NCBI GenBank assembly: GCA_963576735.1
Contig: OY755183.1
Location: forward strand, 12,047,213 to 12,111,212
Origin: Bedellia somnulentella
Taxonomy: Eukaryota > Arthropoda > Insecta > Lepidoptera > Bedelliidae
Length of the DNA stretch: 64,000 nucleotides
Direction: 5' to 3'
Shown here: piece after piece, positions 37,801 through 52,900 of the stretch
Position numbering within the stretch: position 1 is the first letter of the stretch
Layout: every line of letters starts with the position of its first letter
Notes under the pieces: model-generated
The model's input: only the letters and a program-made list of their open reading frames with translations
Database searches by the model: none
What the model was told of the DNA's origin: nothing
Translations under genes and position numbers: made by a program

Positions 37801-40800
37801 TGTGGGGCTTCGGTACCGGCTTGGTGACGAGGTTCACTCATGAAGTGAGGGTGATTGAGCCGATCTTCATATTCGTCATGGCCTATTTAGCTTATTTGAA
37901 CGCTGAAATGTTTCATATGAGCGGGATTCTTGCGTAAGTTGGACTTTAGTCAGTTGCTTGTGAATGGCTCATTTTACGTATGTGGTTGTCTGTTTTCATG
38001 CTGTTCATCTTGGAATTTAAAATGGAAAAATAAATGTCATCTTAATCAATTCCAACAAAAAACTTTATTTTCGTATCCTTATAGATTGTGAATATTATCC
38101 AAACCAAGATATGATGTATTGCCTTTACAAAGCATAACTAGGTTTTTTTCAATCTATTATAATTCCCTCATTCCTCACAGCCTTACGTGAAGTCTGACGT
38201 ATAATTTGACAAAAAATAATTCTATCAAACATTGTATGCAGAATAACTTTCTTAAACGTTCCAGAATAACTTTCTGCGGTATAACCATGAAAAACTACGT
38301 AGAAGCGAACATATCCCATAAATCGCACACGACGATAAAGTATACGATGAAGATGCTCTCGTCCTCGTCGGAGACCATCATCTTCATGTTCCTCGGCGTG
38401 GCGACTGTCAACAATAACCACGACTGGAACACGTGGTTCGTGCTGCTCACCATCTTCTTCTGCTCCACGTTTCGCATTATAGGTGAAGTTTACTCCGATA
38501 TACATATATTATTACCGTGAGGTAATAAATGCCTCAAAGGTGTAGCCAGAGCTACGATGCTTAAAGAACAAAAATCCAGAGTTAAAAACTCCTCAGTCAC
38601 TCTTGAATGCTGAAAGTCAATAGATTGTAACATAAAGGGTGGTCTGTGATGGGAATCTAGCCTCATAACGCAAACAATATTTAAACAGTCTGAAAGCCCT
38701 AAGTCGCTTTGTATCGTAGAAACCTGTGAGAAAAATGGGTCCTAAGCGGATACTATACAGGTAGAAAGTATAATAATGTGATAAAGTACACGACAAAGAT
38801 GCTGTCGTCCTCGTCGGAGACCATCATCTTCATGTTCCTCGGCGTGGCTGTCTCTCGCGGCTACAAATCTAAAAACTGAACAGCCTCACCTTCAAAAACT
38901 TTTAAAAGTTGAGTAAGAAAAACATTGTAAAATAAGAAATGAATGGTGATGTGTCTCCAGTCACAACACAAAAAGCCTCAAAATCCTAAATAACTTCGTA
39001 CGCCACCCTTAGGTAGAAATGGGTTAGTGCTGTTCTAAGGCAACGCTACATAGATAATAAAAATCACCCACATACATCGACTCACGGCCATGAATCCCAG
39101 AAGGTGAAGCCAGAGATTCAGATCTCGAAACTCCTCTTCTCTCGCGGTCTCCAACAGCATCGCCAAGAAGCATGTAAAACACCTCAAATATTAATATGAA
39201 GAATATACTTTCTGTTTCGACTAAAAATATTTTGTTTTTTTTCAGGTGTTTGTATTTTTAGTGCAGTAGCCAATAAGTTCCGTTTGCACAAACTCAATAT
39301 GGTCGAGAAGTTTGTCATGTCTTATGGAGGTAAATATATTCATAACATAGCATAACATTACATAACATAAACGTTCACGCCGTTTATCCCCGAAGGGGTT
39401 GGCAGAGGTACCAATACTTCTGAACTCACGTGGCAGCGCCATCTAGCGTCCAGAGAAGGTACCCACGTTTTGCATGACAGTGTACTCACGTGATAGGGGG
39501 CAGGCCTATCGCCATTTTGTACGAATGCACTGTCACATGACTAAGTACAACTAAGCCATGTGGGTTTCCTCACGATGTTTTCCCTCACCGTTAACAACCA
39601 TGATAAATTAACCACACATACGACTTTAGAAAAGGCAAATTGGTGAAGGCCCGACCCAGGATTGGAACTCACGCCCTTCTGTTTTCGGGCGGTTGTTCTA
39701 CCCACTGGACTATCATGTCGCATGTCGCAACTTAGCATGTAGGCATAAAATCACAACTTTGGTTTCTCAAAAGAGAAGTTAAACATTTAACTCGATATTT
39801 TTTGGCAATTGTTATTCAAGATTATTAAACTGCCGAGAGTGCTTACCTCTTAACATTTTCAAAATCAATGCTTAGCCTTAAAGTTTATGTCGTTTGTCTC
39901 CGTAGGATTGGCAGAGGTACATAACGAACAATTTTAGTTATTTGATATTCCCGTTTTGCTTGAATGCATTCGCGGTAGAAGACAGGCCAATCGCCTATAC
40001 TATTATTTTTCAAACTTTATTTTATTTCTTCTCAAAACCTAAACTATTATCACAATTTTACCAGGACTCCGAGGTGCTGTGGCATTTGCATTGGTGCTAT
40101 TAATCGACCCTACGGTGGTGAAGCTGCAGCCCATGTTTGTGACCACCACCATAGCAGTGATATACTTTACCGTCTTCATCCAAGGCATCACTATTAAGCC
40201 TCTAGTTAAGATGCTTAATGTCAAAACCGCTGAGAAGAGGAAACCTACGATGAATGAGAGGATACATGAAAGGGTAATTTGTTATTTGCTTTACATATTT
40301 GGTCGGATGGAGGTGTACAAACATAAATTTAATACGTGTCACTTCTTCATGATAAAACTCCTCCGGAACGGCTCGACCGCTTCAACCAAATTTGGTACAG
40401 TGATCAAGTGGACAATGCTAAGTGTCGTAAATGGTCACATGTCGTGATCGAACCTACCATTGAGGAATAATCACCGAAATGCTGTTTTCCGATTGAAATT
40501 AATAGAAAAAAGTTAAGGTTTCTTATTGAGAGTGCGGCTTAAAGCTTAAGACCGACGCCCGATTTCTGAATTGAGTATTCCAGCTGAGAACAACTTAAGT
40601 ATCGTTCTGGCGCATTTAAATCTTAACAACTGAATGAGAAAAAACGATACTTAAGTCGTTCTCAGCTTGAATACTCAATTCAGAAATCGGGCGTGAGATA
40701 GTAATAAGATAGCGGTTTACCTAACCCGCTCAGCATAATTCATTGCAATCGCAATTTTCATTGCAGTCTTACTTACTGTTACCACTTTGTGATGTTTAAA

Positions 40801-43800
40801 AGAATCCAAGAATCCAGTTGACGTAATTATCATAACCAATTAAGTTATAGTTATGAATTTCGAAGGTTGTGTTTTTGTTAACCGATAAATAATAATCACT
40901 TATTTCTTGTTAGTAAGTTGAATAAGGGTGAGCTAATTTCACAGGTTTTCAAGACAGTTTGTAATTGGTCGTTGTAAAAGTGGTAAAGTATTAAGCTCAG
41001 ATTGGAGTGTCAATTATTTTAATTACTTTATTTGTATATCCACAATTCCACATGACGGCAAAAGAGCTGAAAATTAAGGAAGACTGACAACATTGCTCAA
41101 TATCGTGTGAAGCTGTATGAGGCCAGCGCGAAAATATACTTATGTTCTACGTTTACGTTTCTTAAATTAATTATTTGATGTTTCAGTTTATGGACCACTT
41201 AATGGCAGGTGTAGAAGATATTTTAGGTAAGCATGGTAATCATCACATGAGGGACAAGTTCAAGAGGTTCGACAATAAATTCATACGGCCGTTCTTGTTA
41301 AGGAATTATCAGGTATTATTTTTATAATATACAAGATTTGAAATTGTTATACGTATACTATACATTGCCAAATCAACTACTAAGCTCGTTGATAAATTTG
41401 ATGACATACGAATACTCATGGCTATAAATCCCAAAAAGGGTAGCCAGCGCTTTAGAGCTAGAAACTCCTCAGCCACATTTGGAAGTTTTGAAAGAAAGAA
41501 AAAGAAAAAAGAAAGAATAAAGTTTATTCGCAGCAAATATGGCACAAATTAAAACACAACACAAAAAATAATAAAACTTAAAAGTAAAGAAAAATAAATT
41601 TAAAATAAATCAAAAACATTTAAAAGGAAAAGTTAAAAGCAATGTAAACAAACCTGTAAACAGTGTCAAAAGAAAACAAAATAATAGAAAAAAAACAGAG
41701 ATCATTATAAAATTAAACGGAACTAAACAATAATGTTAAAAACTTTGCGCCCTTTTGCAGCGAAAGGGCACTGACTCAGCAAAAGCTGCGATTCAAAAGT
41801 TTGATGAGACTTTGGAAATTTTTCAGAATAAACTAGTTTGTCGTTACATGCAAATCAATCATTTAACCCACTAAATTTTTCAATAAACCCAAGATCTGCC
41901 GCTTTTACAGTTAAGGACATAAATTTTTTTTTACTGAAAATCTCATTTAAACGATTTAATAGATTTGAAAAGAAAGACTTTTATATAGAAATTTTAATAT
42001 AGGACGACACAAAGACACCACACCAACTTACACCGACACCAACGGAGAGAAATTGTTTAGTGCTGTTCCAAACCGACACTACTAAACGAATACTATAAAA
42101 TCTGTGTAATATTTCCGCATATAAACATTCCTTTCGACTAACGCGATGAAAATTTTCAATATATCACCATAACTAACACTCATTCTTAATTTTCCAGGGT
42201 CAAGAACCGAAAATTCTAGAAACTTACTCAAAGTTAGCAATGAGAGATGCAATAGAGTACATGCAAAGGAATGCCTCTACTATCGGCAATATATCTGGCG
42301 CAGAATCTATGTCAGCTATTTTTAAGAACTACGCCGCCACAAATATTGCTGGAAGGTCGGTATTGCGAATACATTTATTATATTGCAGTTGCAGTTTGAT
42401 CGTAAATCTAATGTCTTTGTACACCACGACTTTTCGTTGCGCTATCAAAGTGCGTTTCTATGTAGCTAGACGACGGACGGCGCGCGTTTTTCGACAAAAT
42501 TGTATGGGATACAAACGTGCGTCGACGCCACTAAAAGGGTCTTAGAAATGATATCAAATCCTGTGGAATCAATCAATCCTCATGAATTGGCCATGTTTAT
42601 TTTATCTAAAGGGGACTAACAGAAATAACCCTAAAAATACATACATACATATTCTCACGCCGTTAGTTCCCATTGGGGTAGGCAGAGACTATCGATCGCC
42701 ACTTTGTACGAAAAAAATAATATATTATATATATACCCTAAAAATATAGTCGAAATATAAATGACTTTTTTTTGGTTGGTTGAAAAAAGTATGAATATAT
42801 AATTATTTATGAATGAAAATCTAAACGCAACGTATATGCTGAAACCGTAGACGTTGAGACAATGAGTCTGATTATGTAAGAAATTACCTGTATGTAAGAT
42901 TTTCCCTCTCACTCCCATACGTTTATAGAATTTGAAACACTCATTTATTTGGGTGCTACTTTTTGCAGGAAATGGTGTTTTTTATGGATAATGCAACCTC
43001 ATTAAATTTCATGCATTTCATCATTCATTTCTGCCATTTTAAAAATTACAGGATGGCAAAGTAACATATTTTTTCGGTCCAATATAACAAAAAAAAATCT
43101 TCGATTCTATCTCGACTTTGTGTAATGTTCTAATTTATTACATATCTTAATTTGGTATATACATATATGTACAATTTTCCGAGAAATTCAAACTAAATAT
43201 ATTTTTTTGTGTTTCATCAATTGCATATTTTAACATTGTAAAGTATTAAACCGAAATATTATTGTAGATCTTAAATGTTCGTCGCGATTCAGGCAAAGCC
43301 TAGTGCAGCGAACTCGTAAAAGAGTGTATCAAGTTTGTAATCGCTTCTGTAAATAAAGTTTTTTTTTTATTCGCAAAGTTCTCATTCCACGGCACTATCA
43401 CAAACATCTTTAACTTTCTCCATTTTAGCGTTCCTTGTTGCAGCCCAAGTCTGAGTCAACTGGAAAATGCCAACTATAATATAGATGTCCAAGAGGTAGA
43501 ATACAACCCATGTAGGAAGGATCTGACTGACGCAAGTATACATCATTTGCTGGCTGAAGAACTTGTTAAACCACCGCGTAGGGTAAGATTCACCTATTAA
43601 TTACATACATATATACTCACAGCTATAAATCCGAAGAAGCGGTGGCCAGAGCCAAGGAATTAGAAATTCCTCAGCCAATTTTGGAAGTTGAGTGGGGCAA
43701 AGATGGTAAAATAAAGGTTGTTGATGATGGGTCTCCAACCGCATCGCCCAAAAATCCATTAAAAAGACCCAATACCCTTAGTCGCCTCTTACGTACACCG

Positions 43801-46800
43801 AAGGGAAGAAACGGGGTAGTGCTATTATAAGCCGACACTACACAGCTAATTAATTAATTAATACTTAATTATGCAGTAAGTGTAAGGATTCGATGCAAAA
43901 CAATTGCAAAATTCTGCATTTGGTTTCCGCTATACATATTTAAGTTTTCTATGTTAGCATTAGCATTACACAGTTTCTTAATGTACTTTATCGTTTATCT
44001 CCAGCATCGTCGTTTGAGCTACAGTCGTCACGCAGTGAGCGATAAGGATCTTGGAACTCAGGTGAATTACAAAACTCATGTGAACACCAGGAGACTGGTT
44101 GGAGACAGAAAACATCATCACAAGAGGAGCAAACGTGGCAAGGTGAGATCAAATTTAACTTCATCATACATACATATAGCTATAAATAATGGGTAGCCAG
44201 AGATTTAAATAAAAAAACTCAGCCACTTATGGAAGTTGTGTGAGGATAAGATTGTAAAACAAAGAGATCTGGTCATGGGTCTCTAACCGCATCGCCCAAA
44301 AATCACTTAAAAAGAAATGGGGTAAACTTCTAAGCCAACACGACACAGCTGCACACATTTATTGTAGATAGTGGATCGTCCCAGCTTCGCACGGGCAGCT
44401 TTGTTTTTGGTTAAATATCTGAGGTTTCTTTCTTCAGTCACTGCTCAAGCATTGTGAAATTCAGCGCAATGTTTTCAATTTATTAAATTTATAGCACTCC
44501 CTAAACAGTGTAGTTTGGTGATTTTGAATGCGCTTTAATGAACGGTTCAGTATTTCCGTTTAATAGCAAATTTTGGAATAAAACGCTATGAAGTATTTAT
44601 AACAATCTAAAAAATTAATCTTTACGTGATGTAGGATGCAACTACTGGCGCCATCTAGTATGTTATATGTAAATTAGTAAAGATTTGGTTTTGGTCACGG
44701 GCGCGATGGCTTATTTTATGTATAATTTCGGTGTTTCTCTACCGATTTCTATGATTATTTTTTTATTGAATAGGTAATAATGTTACCTTTTTTAAATTAG
44801 GAATGAGTGAAAGGTTTGCAAACAAAAGAGTAAACAAATATAATCAGAATGTTCCGAACTGCTAAGCTATCAGGAATTACTCGTGTTATTGTGAGTCAAC
44901 CGTAAAAGATAGACATAAACTGTTAAGGATTTTTTTTAGATAATTTTATGAAGTATATTTCCGTCATACATGATTTCTATGTAAGTTTAACCATTAAGGC
45001 TGCACACGCGACGGAAGCTTAAAAAACGGAGTAACTTCTCCCGTTTTCCCAAAATTCCCCTTTACTAATCTCCTGGAAAGTATACAAAAACCTGCCCAGG
45101 AGTATGAAGAATAATTGTAACAAGTTTCGTTAAAATCCGTCGAGTAGTTTTTGTTTCCATAAGGCACATACAAACCGACAGACAGACAGACAGACAGACA
45201 GACAAAAATTTTACTGATTGCATTTTTGACATCAGTATCGAACCCTAATCAACACCTGATAGTTATTTTGAAAATATATTTCATGTACAGAATTGACCTC
45301 TCTACAGATTTATTATAAGTATAGAAGATAAATCCCAGCAAAACGGTTAGCCAGAGCTTCAGATTCATCAGACTCTTTTCGTCTTCTTCTCATCGATTGA
45401 TGCCAGTGCATTCGGCCAACAATCATTTAAATAGCCCCAAAATGCATTATTTTTATAATAAATTAAGATGGTTTTCCAGCATCGCAGTACTGATTAGTCC
45501 AATGCGAACTAATGGCGAGTATGATTTATTTGTTTGGAATACAAAAGGATCCTCAGCAATGCAATTCTGTTACTTATTTCATAATAAAGACTGCGACGCA
45601 ACTAACATTGTCTTTATTGCTTTCAGAATAACAAAAACCACGTCAGTTTCCCAGAATTCCAGCAAAACGGTTCGGCTAAACAGTTCACGCACGGTAAAAA
45701 AAAGTATTATAAATTAGGTACTTATATTTATTTTACTAATAATCACGAGTGTCGTGCACGTGTGGGTCTACGTTCAGTTTATTATTTCAATTTCAACTCA
45801 TCGCCATCAATATTTTGGTTATAGCACAGTGCTTTTGTTAAACGTTTATAAATATTTGACTTTATGTGTCATTCTTAGACTAATTGAATCATTTATACCT
45901 ATATTTAGTGTCAAATATTATATCAACTAATAGTTGTCATTCATATTCATTGGTAGTTATCTCAATATTTTGTAAATAGATCACGCATAGGTGCAAATTC
46001 ATTAGTTGGCCTTTACATGTATAATACACGCATATTTTTCGACTTCTATGTTTCTGAGACTACAGCTTCTTCATTAGTGGATAGGTGTTGGGACAGCTGT
46101 GAAATTAATGTTTTTACTATTGCGATGTCTTTTTTATGAAGAAAATTCCAAATATTAGCATTTCGTAAATTTTACTCCTGAATATATTTTTTCGTATGAA
46201 ACATACGATAATACGGTCATCAATCTAACTTTTTGAGATCGCAATAAAAAAAGGTCAATTGACACCGTCTGTCTGTTCTTCCTTCCGTCCACCGTCTCTG
46301 CTTCAGTTTTTATATTAACTTGTCTATTTTGCTCTACTGTATTTGCCTTTTTTTTACTTATCATTAAATATTCACGTTTTCGACTTCGGGATAAATATAA
46401 CGATTTCAAGGCAGTAATGTAATGAGATTCGACAAATTAGCTACAATTTGGACATTGCTAAAGTTTTGACGGTTGAGATTACTTTGGTGCGAACTTCGAT
46501 ATTTTATCGGCCTCATCCTATCGACATCTGTCTCATCACTCATCGCTTAATGATTCACGATAAGTAAATTATATTTCTAAAATTAAATTAAAGCTGCTCC
46601 ATTCAATTATTATGTCACATGAACTGCATTTTTTTATGATTGTATAGGAATCTTGCACAATTTTGCTAGGCTTTCCAACAAAATAAATGGCTGCACTGAA
46701 ATAGGTTCTAAGTATGCCTTTTAAATCTAATAGTAAATTTTTATTTAACTTGCTCTTACTTAAAAATCAAGTAATATTTTTACAGTGACCATTAATGGAT

Positions 46801-49800
46801 ACTTCAGTTTCTGTTAAAATATAATTATTAAAGATGGCATTAAATAATTGAAATTAAATGAATATTATTAAATGATGAACTTATTTAATAACTGTGACTA
46901 TGATTTACATCGAATAATTAGAAATGATTTTAATGGAAACTGTTAGATTTACAATCGCAAATTTATTATTAAAATTATATTCTTTTCTTAATACGAGAAT
47001 ACTGAAAATACTATTAAAACTATAGTGATAAAAAAACGAAATGACACAGTTTAAAAGTATTTCATTGTTTTGTTCATGTAACCAGTATTTTTCAGTATTA
47101 TAAAAATATACACATTACAGAAATCATAGAGGACTTACCTAAGTAGAGAAGAAACGAGGAATATATATATGTTAGTAGTTCAGTGTATTTCCACTATTTT
47201 CCACTGACTTACGCGAACGAAGCAAATGTATTGTCAACGACAAAAGTAAGAACATTGAAGCAACCTATCAGGGTATAAACAACGTATTTTGACAGTAGTT
47301 TTTAGCGGAATTTATACAGCATTTTTTTTAACCTAACTACGTTTGGTTTTTGCTCTATTTAGTTTATTCCTCTATGAAAAAACAGACAAAGTAAATTGAA
47401 AATTCTGTGGAAATATTCTTATAGATTTTTCATAATTCCAGATTACATTCACGAAGTTCTACAAGAGGAGCTGGATGATCGCCAACATAAAAGAGAAGGT
47501 GATGATGGCGGTATTATATTTACGGCTAAATCCCCACGTAGGTATTCCGCATGAAACATTCCTTCACTTTTCCGCCTTGCGTTTCAATTTGAGCGGGAAT
47601 CAACGTCAAAACAAAATGGCGGTTTCTTTAAATATTGATAAAACACAGGCAGTATTTTTTTGTGTTCTCAAATTGAAATACAGAGCGTGTGTTTTTGGTG
47701 TGTGTGTGTTGTTGTTGCTAATATTAAACAGATTTTTATTACTAAATATGATTAATTTTGCACTTGTTTAAGAACTATTAAGAACAGGGATTTCTGATTT
47801 ATTTTATACAATTTCAAAAACCCGCTAATCGTAATTATGGTTTTGTAAGTTATTAAAAATGAATGCGCTACATGAAATTTTAATTATTTTGTGGCATGCT
47901 TTGAATACAAAACGAATTTGGACTATCTATTCGACTTTTCTTCGAATATCTTGTGTAAAATGCCAGCTGAGTTTACCCACATATCACGTTGTTTTATGTG
48001 CCCGTGTTCAACAACCATATTTTGGTAATACCCAAAGATCATCCAATATCTGTATAATCCGCAATCTTCGAGATGTTTATTTTAAATAATTGAATATATT
48101 TAAACTAGTTGACCCTTATGACAGTGGTTATTTTGAAGCTGTAATTTTCATTTTAAAATCTTAAAATAATACAAGTATGTAAGCATAATATGGTGTTGAA
48201 AAGGGGCACTTTAGCTTGTTGTACTTGTGTTGATTATTTCTTTCTTCCCTTCTGGCAATCTTCATGTGGCTCCGCGAAATAAAAAATGCCAATAAAAGCA
48301 GCTGAATGTGACGAAGTCAGTTCCTCATCCTCACTGAAGGAGAATAGTAGTTCGCTCATTAACCAGCTGGTTAGCCTACCTGGCTTTAACCCGCTGAAAG
48401 CGAGGATAGTTAAGCAGTATTGTAGAACGCCTGAAGAAATTCTGCCAACGGCTCTCGAAAAGTCCCTACCGTGGAGAAGGTCCACGTATAACTTTGGTAT
48501 GTTTTTTATTGGAAATTCTGTGAAAGCTTTCGTTTTAGCAATTATTTTTCTACTCTTTTTATTTTGTTTGCTGCTAGATTCGCATTTATTGACTTCAGCC
48601 GACTTTTTAGGAGAATTGTAATATCGATCAACAAAGTTGTTGTGGCATATGGGAGGTATGGCGTATGTATCTACTAAAAAGTTATCTATGTGGTATATCT
48701 AGTTCAAATTTTTGGTACCAAGACTATTGAAGTCATTACAAATGAGTTTTACCTTTGATAATAGAATTTGACACTGCACAATTTACCAGTTTTTTTAAAA
48801 AGTTTAATATTGTGCCAGCATACATTTTCCCCATAGCATCTCTTGATATTTATCTAATCGTTGACTCAATTTTAACTTATTAGTTATAATACTTCTTTCA
48901 ATTTAATAAATAGCATATTCCAAATTTTTGAAATCCTAGATTTGTTGCGATTTATTGATCGCCTGATAGGGATCAGGAATTTCAAAAGCGAAATTATATG
49001 TTTAATGCGGTTTTAAGTAATGTGATTATGAAAATGGATGGGTCAGTAAATGTACATCTTCTTATATTTTTTTGACTAATGCATGGTTGTATGTATAAAA
49101 ACACACTCATATTAACATTACATATTATTTTAAGATTCATTAGCGGATTTCATGTTGCATGCAGGATATTAAATAAATATATGTATAAAAATATTGTAAC
49201 GGGATACTGGTTACTATGTGAAGGAAAATTAGGACTACTAGGCGACTTTTAGGTTGTACACATCGAAATGTTGTTGTGCTTACACCACACAGTACGCAAA
49301 CAAATTATTTAAGAACTCTGAATTAATTAGGATGGTAACTCAAACTTGTTGTATGATAGTATTATAGTAAAATTACTAAATTTTACTGCGCATCAAAAGA
49401 AAAATCCATTCTGAATAAATTTAATCGAGTCTTTTGCCATGTCTCCAATTATGTTTACTCTTGTTATTTAACGTAGGATTCAAATAATAATTTATAAGTA
49501 AGTCTAGAATAATTGACTATGGAAAATTACCTCAAACCACAGACACTTAGAAAATAGAAAATGCATCAATAAAATTACAAACGAATAAACACTTCATTGG
49601 CTTTTCATTCTATCATAAAAAAATAATTAGCATACGAAATATTTTTTTATAAACAAGAGTATTTCTTACCTTCAGTGTTTATTATACATTTTATGTATGT
49701 TTATCAAATATACATTTTTCTTTTTGTCTGTTTCTCATTGAAACATGAATGTATAAATCAGTAATATTTAGTAGTTGTATTCTTACACACGATAGTTCCC

Positions 49801-49955
49801 CTCACTCATCTATACTTATAATAAATCTGTAGAGAGGTCAATTCTGTACATGAAATATATTTTCAAAATAACCATCAGGTGGTGATTAGGGATCGATACT
49901 GATGCCAAAAATGCAATCAGTAAAATTTTTGTCTGTCTGTCTGTCTGTCTGTCTT

Positions 49956-49993
<38 letters not shown>

Positions 49994-52900
49994 GGTTTGT
50001 ATGTTCCTTATGGAAACAAAAACTACTCGACGGATTTTATCGAAACTTGGTACAATTATTCTTCATACACCTGCGCAGGTTTTTGTATACTTTCCAGCTG
50101 AGTAGTAAAGGGGAATTTTAGGAAATTTTGGGAAAACGGGAGAAGTTACTCTATTTTTTAAGCTTCCGTCGCGTGTGCTGCCTCAATGGTTGAACCTACA
50201 TAGAAATCATGTGTGACGGAAATATTCTTCATAAAATTATCTAAAAAAAAATTCTGTCTATCTTTTACGGTTGACTCACAATAACACGTGTAATTCCCCG
50301 ATAGCTTAGCAGTTCGGATCATTCTGATTATGTTTGTTTACTCTTACGTTTGTAAAAGTCTCACTTTTATATTATATGATATTTAAAAAAACAACGCTAC
50401 CCGTGCGAAGCTGGGACGATCCACTAGTAAGAAATATTATTCTACATTCACAAATGGCGGTCAGAGAGATTTCTGCACATATTTTTGCTTGGCAATAATA
50501 TGTCGTCTTTTGACGACAGTCGTGGTCGAGTGGATAGGTGACTAGCTTCTCGGTCCGGAGGTAGCGGGTTCAATCCCCGCTGAAAGCAACATTTATGTGA
50601 TGAGCATAATTCATTGTTCCTTAGTTTTGGATATTATTATATGAGTATTTTAAAAATATTAAATATATCATATCATGCCGTGTAGTGCCGGCTTAGAATG
50701 TCGCTACCCCTTTCTACCCACGGGTGTTGTAAGAGGCGGGAGTTCTCCAACTACCAAAAACTTTCATTTTACCGTCTTTTCCCCACTAAACTTCCAAAAG
50801 TGGCTGAGGAATTTATAATTCCTTGGCTCTGGCTACCCCTTCTAGGGAATTATAGCCGTGAGTATATGTATGTGTGTATGTATTAAATATATCGTTGACT
50901 TAGTATCCCATAATACAAGTTCTATTTAGTTTGGGGCTAACTTGATCTGAGTATAATATGTCCGAATTTATTTATTTGGCTGGTTATGTTAATGGTGTCG
51001 ACATTACATATGTATTAGGAAATTTAGTTATTCACATATACAATTTTATCAACCCCATCACATCTAAATATAACACTTTCAAATCGAAGCATGGTATCCA
51101 TTTCATTCATGATGTTTTTTTAAAATAACACTATGTCCAAAAGCTTTTCAAATATTATAAAATCAAATAAAAACTTTTGTTTTATTTATTTTAGTTCCCA
51201 ATGAAGATATACTTGAAGAGGATGAGAAAAAAGCTGCATATGATTCAAGTAAGTAACTAATTCATAATTAGATGCATAGAACATACATACATATACTCAC
51301 GGCTATAAATCCCTTAACGGGGTAGCCAGAGCTAAGGAATTAGAAATTCCTCAGCCACATTTGGAAAATTGAGTGGGGAAAGGATGGTAAAGTAAAGGTT
51401 GTTGGTGATGGGTCTCCAGCCGCATCGCCCAAAAATCCCTTAAAAGCCTTAAAATGCATAGAAGCACAGCTATAAATCCCAAAAGGCGGTAACGTTTCGG
51501 AATTATTAATACCTCAGCCATTTCTGGAAGTAAAGTGGGGAAAAGATTATGAAAAAAAGAAAGGAGGAAGGATATCACCTAACAACCTCTTAAAAAGCCT
51601 CATATCCTAAGTCGTGTATTATGACACCCACGGAGAAAAATGGGTCAGTGCTATATGGTAATAGCGAAATGTTGCGAATGAAATAATATGTAGTTCCAAC
51701 TTATATTGATGCATAACTCAAAAATACCTATTTTCCAGATTCATACCTATCAATGGGAGACCACGCTAGGGTAGCAACCCCTACGGCCACCGAGACTATG
51801 TTGCCTTGGAAACGAGACGAAGCGGAAGGTTCTGGAGCGCTCAAACAGTCTGAATTCCCGTCGTGGGCTTCCAATAAAGAGTATTTAGCCTATAGCTCAC
51901 CGTCTGCTACGTTTTTAGGTGAGAGATGGTGAAAATAATGATCTATAAAATAAAAAATAAAATTGCATATATAACATAGACTAACAACATTGTCACCATC
52001 CGTGGCCTAGTTGGTACGCTTCTGGGTCCGGAGGTTCAACCCCGCTGTGGACAAACAGTAAGAATGTTTGTCAGTATCAGTCTTGGAAGAAGTCGAGTTG
52101 GTATCTCTTACCACAACTCATTAATGTACTGTTGTAGGGGCTAAGTTGTAGTAAGTAGAACGAAGCGTGTGAGAGCGAGTATGTCACGCGAGAAGTTAGC
52201 TACCGACAGATTGTTATTTGATAGTTAGTCAGCATCCCACTTCTCACGTGACAGACTCTTCGCTCCATGCGGCCACTATCGGGTGTGGTTTAACGCTGCT
52301 TTTTTGAAGTGTTCCGAATTAAGATAGAGTACTCCAACTAAAAAAACTTAGCCCACTTCTTACACAATTATGATGACTACTAACTTATCTCAGTAAAGGG
52401 ACATAATACAAAATTAAAGTAAAATCAATCAATGTTAACAACTTAATCTCACTTCACAGCACTAGTTAAGAGCCAAGAAATCATAAATAGATGTAGAATC
52501 ATATTATTTCCTAAAGCTATTGAACCAAGAAAATATATAGTTTCTTTGTATCCTTCATGTAAAACTGCATGTTGGAAAAATTTGTGAAGCATGTATTTTT
52601 TCACAATTACATCAACTATCAAACAACAAGTTTAGTTTGAATTATTTTTTAAATATTGAAGAATTTTTCTGCGCTTTGCAATGCAAAACAAAGGGGTTTT
52701 GAATTTGGAACTATTGTGTTTATATCTACGTACTCTTAATGTATTTTTCTAAATAAGATACAACTTGCCAGTATTTCATACATAAAAACTCCTCTTCAAA
52801 AAAAAAAAACTGAGGGTCCTGTTTTTGAATTTTTATTCCGTATGAACTATAACAGTGAAAAGTTCCATATTGCTTCGACACAGCACTTTTTTTAAAACTG

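Noticed and set aside
38781..38848. Mutually exclusive exon of Nhe2
   Set aside because: Both copies encode the same helix, and no splice sites in the right phase give a full-length protein. It is kept only as an exon fragment.
42240..42545. 101-residue protein starting [12 protein letters not shown]
   Set aside because: Exon 9 of Nhe2 running past its donor into the intron.
45397..45717. 106-residue open frame over exon 12
   Set aside because: Its frame differs from the gene's. The sequence 45627-45693 has proper splice sites and continues Nhe2 in another frame.
46155..46409. 84-residue basic protein on the minus strand
   Set aside because: Low complexity, no family resemblance, inside Nhe2 intron 12.
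47475..47771. 98-residue hydrophobic frame
   Set aside because: It overlaps exon 13 in the wrong frame and then reads intron.
49902..50105. Signal-peptide-like repetitive protein (CLSVCLSV)
   Set aside because: Translation of a TCTG microsatellite in a Helitron.
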